A stretch of 64,000 bases of DNA from Oceanobacter sp045430275 (GCA_045430275.1 JAILXU010000015.1:1-64000); one strand, 5' to 3'; numbered from the stretch's first letter, positions 52,620 to 61,627 are shown. The notes: generated by a model from the letters alone, not told the origin. A program made the numbers and translations.

Positions 52620-53183
52620 CTATTTGGTGCCTTGCTTGCTGTTCTGACGGAGGATCGAGTGGCGCTGTATGTACACCGTGATGGGGTCGCTGTGCATCAC
52701 CAGGTCGTTGTGTGCGTTTCGGATGGCCAACTGGAGGCGGTGTTTACCAGGGTCAAGATGCGGGACGGGTATGGTGAGTTTTCGGCCTTCGTAGTGGGGC
52801 GTACCGTTATCGAGCAGCACCAGTGTGTCCTGAGGCTTGAGCTTCGGTCGGAGACCGACAATCAACTCCAGAGTTGCTGAAATACCTGGAGGAAGATTCT
52901 CCTGGTCACGAGGGTATAAAATGCTGAGCAGATGATACGGCGGTGTGGCTTCGGCTGTTGCTGCGGAGTGAGTCTCGGCTTCTGGCAGTCGGGTGTCGTA
53001 CTTCAGGGCAGGCACTGTAGGCAGTGCTTTGACGGTATGAGTTTCTGCGTTAGGGCTGGCCCGATCGCTAAAAACAAAGTTGCCGTCTGAATCACGTGTG
53101 ACAAATACCTGGGTTGCCTGAGCAACGGTGATGCCTTGAAGAGTGAGGAGTAGAGTCAGCAACAAAGTGCCTGAATACGTCAT
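52620..53183 (-). CDS. DUF4124-type periplasmic protein upstream of ntrBC
   Basis: The 187-residue protein starts at 53183, giving a clean signal peptide (MTYSGTLLLTLLLTLQG then AQA); upstream in-frame ATGs lack ribosome-binding sites. After it, TQVFVTRDSDGNFVFSDRAS matches the DUF4124 pattern found next to ntrBC in many gammaproteobacteria. The C-terminal half (LVVGL-like strands, DPGKHRLQLAI) looks like an immunoglobulin-like fold. Function unknown. Usually glnA is further upstream; here dtd is instead. Confidence 0.75.
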   Translation of the reverse strand: MTYSGTLLLTLLLTLQGITVAQATQVFVTRDSDGNFVFSDRASPNAETHTVKALPTVPALKYDTRLPEAETHSAATAEATPPYHLLSILYPRDQENLPPGISATLELIVGLRPKLKPQDTLVLLDNGTPHYEGRKLTIPVPHLDPGKHRLQLAIRNAHNDLVMHSDPITVYIQRHSILRQNSKQGTK

Positions 53184-53329
53184 GAACAAGCCTGGGAGTG
53201 ATCGTAAAGCAATCAGCATAAAGAAAGACTCACCTATGTACAGTGACTGGTTCATATCAGTAAGCTGTCGGCCAATTCAGCCTGAGTCGGGGCGATAGAC
53301 GAGATTGCGAGTATTTAGGGGGAACGTAC

Positions 53330-53764
53330 ATGATTGGTCTGGTTCAGAGGGTGTCACAAGCATCGGTAACGGTGGATGGTACTGTCATTGGCGACATTGA
53401 CCGGGGCATTTTGTTATTGCTGGGTGTGCAGCGGGGTGATGATGAAGCCAAAGCGGGCAAGCTGCTGAACAAGCTGTTGAACTACCGCATTTTCCCGGAC
53501 GATGACGGCAAGATGAATCGCAGCCTGCGTGATATCGACGGTGAGTTGCTGGTGGTTTCCCAGTTCACGCTGGCAGCGGACACCAGCAAGGGTACACGCC
53601 CCGGATTTTCCCGTGCGGCGGCTCCAGCGGATGCTGAGCGCCTGTATGAGTATTTTCTGTCTTGTGCAGAACAAGAGATCACCACCGCTGCCGGGCGATT
53701 TGGGGCGGATATGAACGTCAGTCTGACGAATGACGGCCCGGTGACGTTCTGGCTGGAAGTCTGA
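53330..53764 (+). CDS. dtd: D-aminoacyl-tRNA deacylase
   Basis: It hydrolyses D-amino acids from mischarged tRNA. The 144-residue protein has the universal DTD motifs SQFTLAAD and NDGPVTFWLE (the Gly-cis-Pro chirality filter) and starts MIGLVQRVSQASVTVDG. Length matches E. coli Dtd (145). The gene diverges from the DUF4124-type gene and is followed by sirB2 after 50 bases. Confidence 0.97.
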   Translation: MIGLVQRVSQASVTVDGTVIGDIDRGILLLLGVQRGDDEAKAGKLLNKLLNYRIFPDDDGKMNRSLRDIDGELLVVSQFTLAADTSKGTRPGFSRAAAPADAERLYEYFLSCAEQEITTAAGRFGADMNVSLTNDGPVTFWLEV

Positions 53765-53814
53765 TACGGCTGGAACGAATACTATAATGATGATTAACAA
53801 CAACTGAGGTTTGC

Positions 53815-54189
53815 ATGGATTATTCTGCGGTTAAACACGCACACGCCGGGCTGGCGTATTTGTCAGCGTTACTGTTTCTGGTGCGTTTCGTACTGTTGTA
53901 CGGCGGCGCTGCTGTGATGCGCAGCAAGCTGGTGAAAATCATTCCACATGTGATTGATACCTTTTTGCTGGGTTTTGCTGTTTGGCTGTGTGTGATGATC
54001 AGTCAGTATCCAGTGACCGACCACTGGCTGACGGCCAAAGTAGTGGCTCTGGTGGCTCTGGTGGTGACGGGTACGATTGCGATCAAGCGCAAAAAAGTCT
54101 GGGCAGCGGCGGTAACGCTGGGCTTGTACGGTTATGCGATTGGTGTGGCAAAAAGCCATGACCCAATGTCATGGCTGGCATTGCTCTGA
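53815..54189 (+). CDS. SirB2 family membrane protein
   Basis: The 124-residue protein has four membrane helices and the SirB2 order: KHAHAGLAYLSALLFLVRF, then IIPHVIDTFLLGFAVWLC, then a helix ending IAIKRKK and a last helix with GLYGYAIGVAKS. The family's role is not established. It is convergent with cysK with 27 bases between stops and no obvious terminator. Confidence 0.9.
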   Translation: MDYSAVKHAHAGLAYLSALLFLVRFVLLYGGAAVMRSKLVKIIPHVIDTFLLGFAVWLCVMISQYPVTDHWLTAKVVALVALVVTGTIAIKRKKVWAAAVTLGLYGYAIGVAKSHDPMSWLALL

Positions 54190-54216
54190 CATGAGTCAGA
54201 ACAATGTGAGAGGCTA

Positions 54217-55167
54217 TCAGGCGTTGTCGAAGACACCTTCAAACAGCGGCGATGTCAGATAGCGTTCGCCGGAATCCGGCAGGATAACCACAATCATCTT
54301 GTCTTGGTATTCCGGCTCTTCAGCCAGTCTCAGAGCGGCTGTCATGGCTGCACCGCAGGAAATACCCGCCAGAATCCCTTCTTTCGACATGATTTCATGT
54401 GCCATGGCCATGGCATCTTCGTTGGACACCTGCTCAACCCGGTCGAGAATATCAATATCCAGATTGCCCGGAATAAAGTTGGCACCAATCCCCTGAATCT
54501 TGTGTGGGCCGGGAGCAATGTCTTCACCGGCACGACGCTGGCTGATGATGGGAGATGCCGCAGGCTCGACCGCTACCGAGGTGATGGCTTTTTGCTGTTT
54601 GATATAGCGTGAAATGCCCGTAATGGTGCCGCCGGTACCCACGCCTGCAACCACAACATCCACTTTGCCATCGGTGTCGCGCCAGATTTCCGGGCCTGTG
54701 GTTTTTTCGTGAATGGCCGGGTTGGCCGGATTGTTGAACTGCTGCAGCATGATGCGATTGTCAGGGTCTTCAGCCAACAAGGCTTCTGCGGCATCGACAG
54801 CGCCTTTCATGCCTTTCGGGCCTTCGGTCAGAACCAGATTGGCACCCAATGCGGCCATGACCTTGCGACGTTCAACACTCATGGTCTCTGGCATGGTCAG
54901 CGTGACCTTGTAGCCACGAGCGGCACCCACGAATGCGAGCGCGATGCCGGTGTTGCCGCTGGTGGGTTCCACGATTTCCATGCCGGGCTTGAGCAGGCCA
55001 TCCTGCTCAGCTTGCCAGATCATGTTGGAGCCGATACGGCACTTGACGGATTGTGCCGGGTTGCGGCTTTCCAGTTTGGCGTAGAGGTTCGGGTGTTGGG
55101 TTAATTTGCGAATGCGCACCAGCGGTGTATTGCCAATGGACTGGCTGATATCTTCATAGACGTTCAT
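54217..55167 (-). CDS. cysK: Cysteine synthase A (O-acetylserine sulfhydrylase)
   Basis: It makes cysteine from O-acetylserine and sulfide with PLP. The 316-residue fold-type II enzyme has the PLP Lys in ESRNPAQSVKCRIG, the substrate loop VEPTSGNTGIALAF and the phosphate-binding GVGTGGTITG. Length fits CysK. The start at 55167 has GAGGAG eight bases upstream; an upstream frame extension is not needed. Confidence 0.95.
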   Translation of the reverse strand: MNVYEDISQSIGNTPLVRIRKLTQHPNLYAKLESRNPAQSVKCRIGSNMIWQAEQDGLLKPGMEIVEPTSGNTGIALAFVGAARGYKVTLTMPETMSVERRKVMAALGANLVLTEGPKGMKGAVDAAEALLAEDPDNRIMLQQFNNPANPAIHEKTTGPEIWRDTDGKVDVVVAGVGTGGTITGISRYIKQQKAITSVAVEPAASPIISQRRAGEDIAPGPHKIQGIGANFIPGNLDIDILDRVEQVSNEDAMAMAHEIMSKEGILAGISCGAAMTAALRLAEEPEYQDKMIVVILPDSGERYLTSPLFEGVFDNA

Positions 55168-55256
55168 GGAACGCTCCTCAGTGTTGAGTTTGCTCTGGAA
55201 TGGCACCCTCTCGGTGGGGTGCTCTGTTTGTTGATAATAAGACGCGCTCAATTTAA

Positions 55257-56171
55257 TCACGATCTGCTGTCAATGTGATCGTGTCTTGCGTCTTTGGTTT
55301 CCAGTTGCGCCAGTGTCGCGTCTTTTTCTTCCCAAATCTGTTGTACCCATTGTTGAAACTGCAGTCGGTATTGGTCGTCGTTTTGGTAATCGCCACTCTG
55401 CAGATCTTCGGGGATTGGATACTCTTTCACGATGACATGGCATGCCGTCATCTTGCCCTGAAGGAAGTCTATAAACGTGGGAATCCCGCCGGGGTAATGG
55501 ATGGTGACATCCACAAGAGAATGAAAACGGTCATTCATGACGCTCATGGCGAAGGCCAGGCCACCGGACTTTGGTTTCAGCAGGTGTTGATAGGACGATT
55601 GTTGTTGCTCGTGCTTGGCAGGAGTGAAGCGGGTGCCTTCCAGAAAGTTCATCACCGAGGTTGGAATGTCTCTGAATTTTTCACAGGAGCGGCGCGTGGT
55701 TTCGAGATCCTGGCCGCGTTTTTCCGGGTGCTTTTCCAGATAGGCCTTGCTGTAACGCTTCATGAACGGCAGATCCAGCGCCCACCAGGCCAGCCCCATA
55801 AAGGGCACCCAGATCAGCTCTTTTTTCAGGAAAAACTTCAGGAACGGAATGCGGCCACCCAGAGCGTACTGCAGCACCAGAATATCAACCCAGCTCTGAT
55901 GATTGGAAACCACCATGTACCAGCCTTGGGGATTCAGGTTGTCAGGGCGCTCAACCCGCCATTGCATGGGTTGTGTCAGGGCCATCCACGCATTGTTGCC
56001 TCTAATCCAGCTTTCGGCGCACCAGATCACGAAGCGACTGAGTGGGCGACGCAGGCGATCAATCGGCAGTAACAGCTTGATCACAGCCGCTGTCATCAGG
56101 GGAATGAACCAGAACAGGGTATTGATCACCAGCAGGACACCGGCCAGCAGGCCATTCAGAACAGGAGGCAT
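55257..56171 (-). CDS. Membrane acyltransferase (PlsC superfamily, YihG-like)
   Basis: The 304-residue protein has an N-terminal membrane helix (GLLAGVLLVINTLFWFIPL). The PlsC motifs are standard: VVSNHQSWVDI (HX4D) and MNFLEGTRFTP. LPFMKRYSKAYLEKHPEKRG is typical of the YihG/YihG-like lysophosphatidic acid acyltransferases. It acylates lysophospholipids at the inner membrane. It lies 89 bases upstream of cysK in the same direction. Confidence 0.9.
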   Translation of the reverse strand: MPPVLNGLLAGVLLVINTLFWFIPLMTAAVIKLLLPIDRLRRPLSRFVIWCAESWIRGNNAWMALTQPMQWRVERPDNLNPQGWYMVVSNHQSWVDILVLQYALGGRIPFLKFFLKKELIWVPFMGLAWWALDLPFMKRYSKAYLEKHPEKRGQDLETTRRSCEKFRDIPTSVMNFLEGTRFTPAKHEQQQSSYQHLLKPKSGGLAFAMSVMNDRFHSLVDVTIHYPGGIPTFIDFLQGKMTACHVIVKEYPIPEDLQSGDYQNDDQYRLQFQQWVQQIWEEKDATLAQLETKDARHDHIDSRS

Positions 56172-56264
56172 GAGATAATTCCATTATTGTTGGCAAAATC
56201 ATTGTGCCCGGATGGTGTCGGGCACAGGTGGTCGCATGAGTTTGATCGACGGTGGATGGGCGCT

Positions 56265-56624
56265 TTATCGCACTCTGGCCGGTTGCAATCTGGCATGAAG
56301 AATCCTCAATACCCGATTGGCGCTGTTGCGGCCTGCGTCGTGCACTTGTGCAAGGTCCAGTTGCAGGTGGTATACAAAGTCAGCCCCCCGCTTTTCAACG
56401 TGTCCTACGCTGGCGGGAATGTCGGTCAGGGCAAGCCCCTCATGCCCCAGACGTAATAACAGTTTTTGTCCTGCTTTGACTTTGATGGAAGTCAGGATTG
56501 AGAGAGAGTGCCCGGCGGTTGTCACGCCGATTGCGTGATGGGCATCCTGCCAGCCTCCCAGTCGTTTACGTACCCGGAATTCAATTTCCAGAGGCATGGC
56601 GTTCAGTTCGTCAGACGTTGCCAC
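56265..56624 (-). CDS. Small hypothetical protein, possibly PilZ-like
   Basis: The 119-residue soluble protein has a beta-rich pattern (HSLSILTSIKVKAGQKLLLRL, then SVGHVEKRGADFVYHLQLDL) that resembles a PilZ barrel. The cyclic di-GMP-binding RxxxR and (D/N)xSxxG residues are not clearly present (EFRVRKRLGG and TTAGHSLS stand in their places). It faces a diguanylate cyclase gene divergently. PilZ assignment is tentative; if right, it is a non-binding variant. Confidence 0.45.
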   Translation of the reverse strand: MATSDELNAMPLEIEFRVRKRLGGWQDAHHAIGVTTAGHSLSILTSIKVKAGQKLLLRLGHEGLALTDIPASVGHVEKRGADFVYHLQLDLAQVHDAGRNSANRVLRILHARLQPARVR

Positions 56625-56766
56625 GGAATCGTCTCATGCTGCTGTGTAAGGGGGCAGTGTAACGGATTCCAGAGAATGCACCCAATTGAGATTATTCGAG
56701 GCAATTCCCCTCATCCATATACACAATGGCCTATAATTGAAGAGTTTTTATTCTTTTGGGGGCTAT

Positions 56767-57699
56767 ATGGCAGATCTGCCAATGGTAATGGTTGCCAGTG
56801 CCGAGCAGGATCGGATCGGCCAGTTATCCAGAATTCTGTCGCGCTATTATCAGTTAAGGTCTCTTGGGAGTTCTGCCCAGCTAAAAAGCTGGCTGCACAA
56901 ACCGGATGACTCGGTTCGGCTATTGATTGTCGATACGGACATTCTGAACTTTTCCGTACATTCGCTGTGTCAGGCCCTGGCAGAGCATCCAAATACCCGC
57001 TCTGGCGATGTGATTATTCTGGGTGAAAATTCACCAGAACTGGAAGCCGATGCCTTGAATTCCGGCGCTATGGCGTACCTGCCACTGCCGATGAATGAAC
57101 GTTTGATTCATGCACGTTTGATGGTTGTACACGAATACCGTGCGCGTCTGTCAGCATTGGATGGCATGTCGCATATTGATGGCTTGACTCAGGTTGGCAA
57201 CCGGCGTCGTTTTGATGAGTCGTTTGAAACCGAATGGAAATGGGCTGCTCGCCATAATTTCTGGTTGGGTGTGTTGTTGATTGATGCGGATTATTTCAAG
57301 CGTTTTAATGATGAGTATGGTCATCTGGAAGGTGATCGCTGTTTGGTGATGATTGCCCAGGCACTTAAGGACTGTACCTTGAGAGCTCATGACTTGTTGG
57401 CGCGTTACGGCGGAGAGGAGTTCGTTGCGATCGTACCGGCAGCCAGTCAGGAGGGGTTGGCCATTGTGGCCGAACGCATGATGCAAGGGGTGCAGCAGTT
57501 AGCCATTCCTCATGCGCGTTCAGACGTTGCTGATACGGTGAGCGTGAGTATCGGGGGAGCGTGTTGTCGTCCGGGGCGTGAGCAAAATCGACGGGACTTG
57601 TTGTTGGCCGCAGACGAAGCCTTGTACGAAGTAAAACACGCGCGGCGTAATAACTATCGTATTCAGGTGACGGACGAATCGGGTAAGCATGAGCAGTAG
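56767..57699 (+). CDS. Diguanylate cyclase with N-terminal pseudo-receiver
   Basis: The 310-residue protein has a receiver-like domain (1-125) that keeps an Asp in LLIVDTDI but has Leu where the switch Lys should be (MAYLPLPMN). A complete GGDEF domain follows: substrate motif DADYFKRFNDEYGH, active site RYGGEEF and the inhibitory-site RAHD five residues upstream. It should make cyclic di-GMP with product inhibition. The start at 56767 follows GGGGG; a TATAAT at 56732-56737 overlaps the upstream TTG alternative, which argues against that start. Confidence 0.88.
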   Translation: MADLPMVMVASAEQDRIGQLSRILSRYYQLRSLGSSAQLKSWLHKPDDSVRLLIVDTDILNFSVHSLCQALAEHPNTRSGDVIILGENSPELEADALNSGAMAYLPLPMNERLIHARLMVVHEYRARLSALDGMSHIDGLTQVGNRRRFDESFETEWKWAARHNFWLGVLLIDADYFKRFNDEYGHLEGDRCLVMIAQALKDCTLRAHDLLARYGGEEFVAIVPAASQEGLAIVAERMMQGVQQLAIPHARSDVADTVSVSIGGACCRPGREQNRRDLLLAADEALYEVKHARRNNYRIQVTDESGKHEQ

Positions 57700-57732
57700 C
57701 AGCATGACCGTTGTGGTGCTACATGCTACTGC
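57693..57732. terminator. Weak hairpin between convergent cyclase and acyltransferase genes
   Basis: GCAGTAGCA (57693-57701) pairs with TGCTACTGC (57724-57732) around a 22-base loop. It spans the stop of the cyclase gene in the short convergent gap. There is no T run. Confidence 0.35.
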
Positions 57733-57753
57733 CTTGCGTTGTAACGGTTGGTG

Positions 57754-58515
57754 TTACAGCTCTGTTTTGGCGAAGTGGCGCAAATAGCGTTGGTTGATTT
57801 CTTCACGGTTGAGCAAAATCAAGGCGTCGGCGACGTTAAAATCCTTGTCGAGGCAAGGTTCTCCGCACACTTTCACGCCAATGCGCAGGTAGGCCTTGAG
57901 TAGCGGCGGCACCAGATTTTTGCCGTCAATATCAACATCGATGCGTGGCACGTGAACCTTGGGTTCGGCTCGCTGGTTGATGTCGGTAAAATGCTTGTCG
58001 CGCAGGTGATTGATGATGGCGATGGCCCGAGCGTAACCTTCGTTCAATGAAATGCTGGCGCAGCCCATCAGGCAGTCGATGTTGTGTGCTGACATAAACT
58101 GGGCAATGCCTGACCACAGCAGACCGATCACCGCGCCGCTGCGGAAATCCTGATCCACACAGGTGCGACCAATTTCCATATAGGTTTTGCCTGGCTGAAT
58201 GATGTTGCTGAGGTCGAACTCGGTTTCGGAATAGAACCCACCGGCAATCTGAGCCAGTTCATTGGTCAGAATTCGGCTGTAGCCAACGACTTTGTCCGTG
58301 GCGACATCTTTCACGATCAGGTGCAGACAAATATCGTCGAAACGGTCTTTGTCGATACCGCTTTCTCCACCTTCAATATTGGCTCCCATGCCTTCTGCAA
58401 ACACTCGATAACGCAGTTGCAGAGCCTGGTGAATTTCCGCTGGATCCTGAGTGATACGGGCGACAAGCGGAGATTCATTGGTTGCTTGAGCCGGGCTGGG
58501 AGACGCTTGCTGCAT
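57754..58515 (-). CDS. GNAT acyltransferase, OlsB-like (ornithine lipid type)
   Basis: The 253-residue protein resembles the OlsB/hemolysin-type GNAT family. It has RYRVFAEGMGANIEGG, ICLHLIVKDVATDKVVGYSR, the core MEIGRTCVDQDFRSGAVIGLLW and late PLLKAYLRIGVKVCGEPCLD. OlsB transfers 3-hydroxyacyl chains from ACP to ornithine, forming lyso-ornithine lipid, which is induced by phosphate limitation in several bacteria. No olsA neighbour is next to it, although two PlsC-type genes lie in the window. The start at 58515 is chosen because upstream frame has no family similarity. Confidence 0.75.
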   Translation of the reverse strand: MQQASPSPAQATNESPLVARITQDPAEIHQALQLRYRVFAEGMGANIEGGESGIDKDRFDDICLHLIVKDVATDKVVGYSRILTNELAQIAGGFYSETEFDLSNIIQPGKTYMEIGRTCVDQDFRSGAVIGLLWSGIAQFMSAHNIDCLMGCASISLNEGYARAIAIINHLRDKHFTDINQRAEPKVHVPRIDVDIDGKNLVPPLLKAYLRIGVKVCGEPCLDKDFNVADALILLNREEINQRYLRHFAKTEL

Positions 58516-58760
58516 GGTAGTACCTGGTTCGTGAATGTATCCGACGGAATGTAATTCAGGGGTATGACATTTGGGTGACATGTCAGTTTGCTGTCCTGCT
58601 CCGTCGTAAGCAGGGCAAATTTTCGGCACTGTGGCTTTGTTACAAATATATTTCAAGTCTGTCGATGGTTTTTTTGAACAAATTTTGCACCCGATGCCGG
58701 TATGGAAACCATTGTTTGAATTCTGGTCATCTACGTTCTCTTTCTTCACAAATTCACAGC

Positions 58761-59291
58761 TCACAAGTGACGGGTTCTTAGCCAGAGCCCCGGTGGAGTG
58801 CTGAGACCCTGATCCCGATGCAATATGGTGCCGTTCTGATCCAGGACGTAGTAACTGGGATACCCCTGAATCTGGAACTGTTCCTTAAGCGTTGCGTTAC
58901 CCAGTAGTACGTCGCCGTTAAAGCCGATGTCATCGACAAAATCCTGCACCTGGCTGGCGGAGTCGTAGTCCAGCGCAATGGCGTAAACCTGTAGCGTATC
59001 GGTTGCTGGAATCAGGTTCAGCCCCGGCATGCTGATTTTGCAAACTCCACACCAGGGCGCGAAAAAATACACCAGCGTTCGAGAGGATTGGCTGGGCCAT
59101 TGCAAGGCCACCGGACTGCCAGACAAGGTCGGCAAATGTGCCTCGGGGGCCGTACTGTCCGAATCCAGCATGTGACGGCTGACCCACTGGCTTAGCAGCA
59201 GGAATGCCATAACGGCCACGGTGATTTCCAGACTCCAGCGCCATAAGCCGGGCCAGTGTTTATATGGCTTTCGAAAAACGCTGTGCTTCAT
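58761..59291 (-). CDS. Membrane-anchored thioredoxin-like protein (TlpA/ResA type)
   Basis: The 176-residue protein has one N-terminal membrane helix (LEITVAVMAFLLLSQWV) and a periplasmic thioredoxin fold. The active site is FFAPWCGVCKISMP (CxxC), with the cis-Pro in GYPSYYVLD. It probably reduces disulfides on the periplasmic side, possibly for cytochrome c maturation given the ccm genes 2.5 kb away. It overlaps the end of hemN by 32 bases, so translation is likely coupled. Confidence 0.85.
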   Translation of the reverse strand: MKHSVFRKPYKHWPGLWRWSLEITVAVMAFLLLSQWVSRHMLDSDSTAPEAHLPTLSGSPVALQWPSQSSRTLVYFFAPWCGVCKISMPGLNLIPATDTLQVYAIALDYDSASQVQDFVDDIGFNGDVLLGNATLKEQFQIQGYPSYYVLDQNGTILHRDQGLSTPPGLWLRTRHL

Positions 59292-60654
59292 GGTGCTGTA
59301 AATAAGTATCGAAGGCCATGCAGGCGTTTCGTACCAATAGCCTTCCCTTGTCGGTGATTGATATGTGGTCGTGGGTGATCTCGACCAGTTCATCTTGTTG
59401 CATGGGTTGCAAACGGCTCAGGGAGTCAGCCAGATACTCCCGACTGTTGATACCAAATTGCTGATCCAGTTGTTCAAAGGAGAGGGTCAGGTGACATAAA
59501 AGTTCCGCAATCAGGGTGCGACGAATTTTGTCATCGAGTGTGACGGGGCGCTGTTTCCAGGTGGGCAACTGCTGTTGTTGCAGGGCAGCCTCGTAAGAGG
59601 CTTCTGTTACCTGATTCTGAAGATAGTAGTCGCCAATCTGGCTGATGGAAGAAATGCCGAACCCCAGCAAGTCACAATCGCCGTGCGTGGTATAACCCTG
59701 AAAATTTCGGTGCAGCTTGCCTGCCGCTTGTGCTTGCGCCAGTTCATCTTCCGGCAAGGCGAAGTGATCCATGCCAACGTAATGGTAGCCAGCGTCGCTG
59801 AGGCGCTTGATGCAGTGTCCCAGAATGGCGAGTTTCTCATTGGCTTCTGGCAAGTCGTCCCCATTGATTCGGCGCTGGGGTTTGAAGCGTTCCGGTAGAT
59901 GAGCGTAGTTAAAAATGGACAGGCGATCCGGGCGCAGTTCGATAATGGTAGACAGGGTCTGGTCGAACGATTCCAGCGTCTGATGCGGCAAGCCGTAAAT
60001 CAGGTCGATGTTGATTGAGCGGAAGCCGAGCGTGCGTGCCTGCTGCATAACATCGCGCACCATGGATTCGGGCTGCACCCGGTTCACGGCTTCTTGCACC
60101 TTGAGGTCGAGATCCTGCACGCCGTAACTGACGCGGTTGAAGCCCAGTTCGCGCAGCAGCGTCAGTGTGCCAAGGCGCAATTCCCTTGGGTCAATTTCAA
60201 TGGAAAAGTCGGCGCTGTCAGATTCGCTGAAGCGAAAGTGCTGTTTCAGAAACATCACCAGATCGGTTAATTGCTCATCGGTCAGGAACGTCGGTGTGCC
60301 CCCGCCCAGATGCAGTTGCTCAACCGGAGCCAGTTGGCCATCAGTCGCTGGTTTCAATAACGCGCGCTTGGCCAGAATTTCCTGCTTGAGCAAGTCGAGA
60401 TAGGGCAATGAACGCGCCATGTCACGAGTCACAATCTTGTTGCAGCCGCAGTAGTAACACACGTGTCGGCAGAACGGGATGTGCAGGTATAAGGAAAGTG
60501 GGCGCTCAGGGTCCCGTTTTTCATAAGCGAGCTGTTCCGGTTGGTCGTTGCTGACCGGAAGAAATTCCACAGCGGTTGGGTACGATGTGTAACGTGGGCC
60601 GGGACGGTTATAGCGCTGGATCAGTAACGGATCCCAGTGCAAGTGTTCGCTCAT
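59260..60654 (-). CDS. hemN: Oxygen-independent coproporphyrinogen III oxidase
   Basis: This radical SAM enzyme makes protoporphyrinogen IX in heme synthesis without oxygen. The 464-residue protein has the cluster motif CRHVCYYCGC (CX3CX2C plus the extra Cys of HemN), LHLGGGTPTFL, SIEIDPREL and YGVQDLD. Length matches E. coli HemN (457). An FNR-like box about 95 bases upstream supports anaerobic induction. Its end overlaps the thioredoxin-like gene. Confidence 0.97.
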   Translation of the reverse strand: MSEHLHWDPLLIQRYNRPGPRYTSYPTAVEFLPVSNDQPEQLAYEKRDPERPLSLYLHIPFCRHVCYYCGCNKIVTRDMARSLPYLDLLKQEILAKRALLKPATDGQLAPVEQLHLGGGTPTFLTDEQLTDLVMFLKQHFRFSESDSADFSIEIDPRELRLGTLTLLRELGFNRVSYGVQDLDLKVQEAVNRVQPESMVRDVMQQARTLGFRSINIDLIYGLPHQTLESFDQTLSTIIELRPDRLSIFNYAHLPERFKPQRRINGDDLPEANEKLAILGHCIKRLSDAGYHYVGMDHFALPEDELAQAQAAGKLHRNFQGYTTHGDCDLLGFGISSISQIGDYYLQNQVTEASYEAALQQQQLPTWKQRPVTLDDKIRRTLIAELLCHLTLSFEQLDQQFGINSREYLADSLSRLQPMQQDELVEITHDHISITDKGRLLVRNACMAFDTYLQHHEAQRFSKAI

Positions 60655-60745
60655 GGTCGGGCGTTCCTATGAATACAGGTGGCTTTGAAGAGCCAGCAAA
60701 AATGAACAGGTGTTAATAGATTACGCGTTTTATGAATGCACAAGC

Positions 60746-60759
60746 TTGCGGTGTATCAA
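60746..60759. promoter_or_regulatory. FNR/Anr-type box upstream of hemN
   Basis: TTGCG-GTGT-ATCAA matches the FNR consensus TTGAT-N4-ATCAA at 8 of 10 positions, with one perfect half. It is 92-105 bases upstream of the hemN start, consistent with class II activation and a roughly 50-base leader. HemN is a known FNR/Anr target. Confidence 0.6.
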
Positions 60760-60952
60760 GCTGAGCGCAGGGCTGATAGGGCGAAAACCGTTGCCTGCCG
60801 CTGCTATCTGTCCGAGCAAAACTTGAGGGGAGTCAATGTAACGACAGATAGGTTTACTGAATGATGGTTTAGTTGATCACAGCAAAGAGGTGGATGTGAC
60901 GTCGGCGGCATGATCCGGTTTCGCGTATCTGAGTCAGGCTGTGGAGTTCGTT

Positions 60953-61627
60953 ATGCCCAAAAAACCCTTTACCCCCGCTGAAATCGAGTCACAGCAAAAT
61001 CGGATTATGGATGGTGCCGCTCGGGTGATGGCGGATGTGGGCTATAACCAATTGTCCATGCGAACCCTGGCAGCAAGGCTGGAAATGACCGCCAGTAATA
61101 TCTACAACTACTTCCCCGGCAAAGAATCTCTGCTGCTGCATATTCGACGACGTGGATTTGAGCTGGCCTTTCGGCAGGTATTCACATTCGCGGTCGGGCA
61201 GGCAGATACCCGAGTGCTGATCCAGTTTGTTCGACATCTGGTACGGTTTGACCAATCCTATCCGGGCTATTATCTGTTGATGTTTCAGCCTCCTGGGTTG
61301 CAGTCTGAAGCTTCGTCGGAACTGGAAATCCTGAATCAGCAATTGCAGCGTCAAATTGCAGAATGGCAACAACAGGTTCAGCAAATGCTGTTGCGCGTGG
61401 TGCCTGCACTGGAAGAATGTGGTGATCAGGATCAACAGCAAGCGGTCTGGTATTTCCTGTCGTCAGTACATGGCCTGATCAGCAGTCATCATTATCAATC
61501 ATTTGGGGGGGTGCTGGCCCTGGATTTGTCCGAAGACATGATTGCCGCTTTTGTTAATCGCCTGAGCATGGGGCTGGAGCAAACGGCGGCCGTGCCAAGG
61601 GTTGCTTCCATGCGACAAAATGCCTGA
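60953..61627 (+). CDS. TetR-family transcriptional regulator
   Basis: The 224-residue protein has the TetR helix-turn-helix (RTLAARLEMTASNIYNYFPG) and a helical ligand domain rich in Gln and Leu. The start at 60953 (ATG) follows GGAG at a spacing of 6; an upstream GTG at 60941 would place the ribosome-binding site inside the gene. It diverges from hemN and precedes ccmA by about 115 bases. Target and ligand are unknown. Confidence 0.9.
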   Translation: MPKKPFTPAEIESQQNRIMDGAARVMADVGYNQLSMRTLAARLEMTASNIYNYFPGKESLLLHIRRRGFELAFRQVFTFAVGQADTRVLIQFVRHLVRFDQSYPGYYLLMFQPPGLQSEASSELEILNQQLQRQIAEWQQQVQQMLLRVVPALEECGDQDQQQAVWYFLSSVHGLISSHHYQSFGGVLALDLSEDMIAAFVNRLSMGLEQTAAVPRVASMRQNA

